Shown here piece after piece: positions 4,884-5,431 of a DNA stretch of 5,431 bases. This DNA comes from JACVRW01 sp052038485. Lineage in GTDB: Bacteria; Actinomycetota; Thermoleophilia; Solirubrobacterales; Thermoleophilaceae. The stretch is from assembly GCA_052038485.1 (NCBI GenBank), contig JBQGCL010000058.1, positions 1 to 5,431 of the forward strand, given 5' to 3'. Both the position numbers and the translations under genes were made by a program. The notes beneath the pieces were generated by a model. That model ran no database searches, was not told the DNA's origin, and was given only the letters and a program-made list of their open reading frames with translations. Numbering within the stretch: the first letter of the stretch is position 1; every line of letters starts with the position of its first letter.

Positions 4884-5431
4884 GCGCCCCGGTCAAGCTC
4901 GCCGGCTTCGCCGCCCTGCTGCTGCTCGTCTTCGGTGGCGCGGTCGCCGTCGGCAGCGCGTTCGGGCCGGACCGCGAGGGGGCAAGCGCGGCCCGCGAGG
5001 ACGACGCGATGGCCGGCCACGGCGAGACCGCCGCCCCGGACCCCGTGCGCGGCCTGTCCGTCTCCGACGACGGTCTGAAGCTCGTTCTCGAGCGGACCGA
5101 ACTGCGGCGCGGCCGCCCGGACGAGCTCGCCTTCACCGTCGTCGGCGCCGACGGCCGCCCGGTCGAGGACTTCGACGTCGAGCACGAGAAGCGCATGCAC
5201 ACGATCGTCGTGCGCCGCGACGGGACCGGCTTCCAGCACGTCCACCCGCAGCTCGGCGAGGACGGGGTCTGGCGCGTACCGCTGACACTGCCCGACGCGG
5301 GCGCGTATCGGGTGTTCGCCGACTTCAAGCACGACGGCGAGGCACGCACGCTGGCGGCCGACCTGTCCGTCGACGGCGAGGCGGACTACCGGCCGCTGCC
5401 CGAGCCCGCCACCACGGCGACGACGGCCGAC
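4880..5431 (+). CDS. membrane-anchored or secreted His/Met-motif protein, probable copper-related (3' truncated)
   Basis: GTG at 4880 overlaps the previous stop as GTGA. The frame has no stop through base 5431, so 184 residues are visible and the C-terminus lies outside. Residues about 6-29 are a hydrophobic signal peptide or anchor (KLAGFAALLLLVFGGAVAV). Then comes an acidic, flexible stretch with M44 and H47, and from about residue 57 a beta-rich domain of Ig-like character. Its core is VEHEKRMHTIVVRRD (100-114) and FQHVHP (118-123), followed by WRVPLTLPDAGAYRVFADF (131-149). Candidate metal ligands are H102, M106, H107, H120, H122 and H151. I recall this MH...HxHP...YRxFADF pattern from extracytoplasmic proteins of actinobacterial metal clusters. 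The domain appears complete; the Thr/Ala/Pro-rich sequence at 173-184 looks like a linker to a further domain. An outside-facing copper binding role is inferred from operon context. Confidence 0.8.
   Translation, partial: MSAPVKLAGFAALLLLVFGGAVAVGSAFGPDREGASAAREDDAMAGHGETAAPDPVRGLSVSDDGLKLVLERTELRRGRPDELAFTVVGADGRPVEDFDVEHEKRMHTIVVRRDGTGFQHVHPQLGEDGVWRVPLTLPDAGAYRVFADFKHDGEARTLAADLSVDGEADYRPLPEPATTATTAD

Noticed and set aside
1..5431. CRISPR array, tRNA, rRNA, insertion sequence or attachment site
   Set aside because: No regularly spaced direct repeats, no cloverleaf or ribosomal RNA sequence, and no transposase or terminal inverted repeats were seen.

Overview
The window is strongly GC-rich. 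It uses GTG as well as ATG starts and favours G or C at third codon positions. Genes are packed with 4-base ATGA/GTGA overlaps. With the style of the proteins (an AAA/LuxR-type regulator tail, an actinobacterial LutABC set, a small KGG-motif stress-type protein, a CsoR-type copper promoter), this points to a chromosomal segment of an actinomycete, most likely class Thermoleophilia (Solirubrobacter-like). The taxon is judged from recalled protein similarity, not from a search.

Left part (1-877): the C-terminal end of a LuxR-family transcriptional regulator enters from the left edge and stops at 510. It is followed by a GC-rich hairpin and then a small two-helix membrane protein of unknown function (596-877).

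Middle part (904-3692): an L-lactate utilisation locus. lutA encodes a protein with two cysteine-rich CCG domains. It overlaps by 4 bases a long open frame in which LutB (LUD domain plus ferredoxin-type iron-sulphur cysteines) and LutC (LUD domain) are joined in one frame of 706 codons. These parts together form the LutABC lactate-oxidising complex that feeds pyruvate to central metabolism. Codon phase slips across the LutB/LutC junction, so the fusion may be real or may reflect a one-base indel.

3693-3848 is a gap of about 150 bases. It holds a probable minus-strand gene remnant whose stop shares the CTAG tetramer with the lutC stop, and a possible stress-sigma promoter. Next comes a small basic KGG-motif protein (3849-4091).

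Right part (4165-5431): a copper-response operon. A near-consensus promoter (TTGACA, 17-base spacer, TACCTT) has a CsoR-type palindrome lying across its spacer and a second palindrome just downstream. It drives three genes joined by 4-base overlaps: a CopZ-like copper chaperone, a small four-helix membrane protein whose methionines recur every fourth residue in each predicted helix, and a membrane-anchored or secreted protein with His/Met motifs that runs off the right edge. Its frame is open to the last base. This trio looks like a cytoplasm-membrane-exterior copper-handling module and is the most interesting part of the window. No CsoR gene or copper P-type ATPase is visible here.
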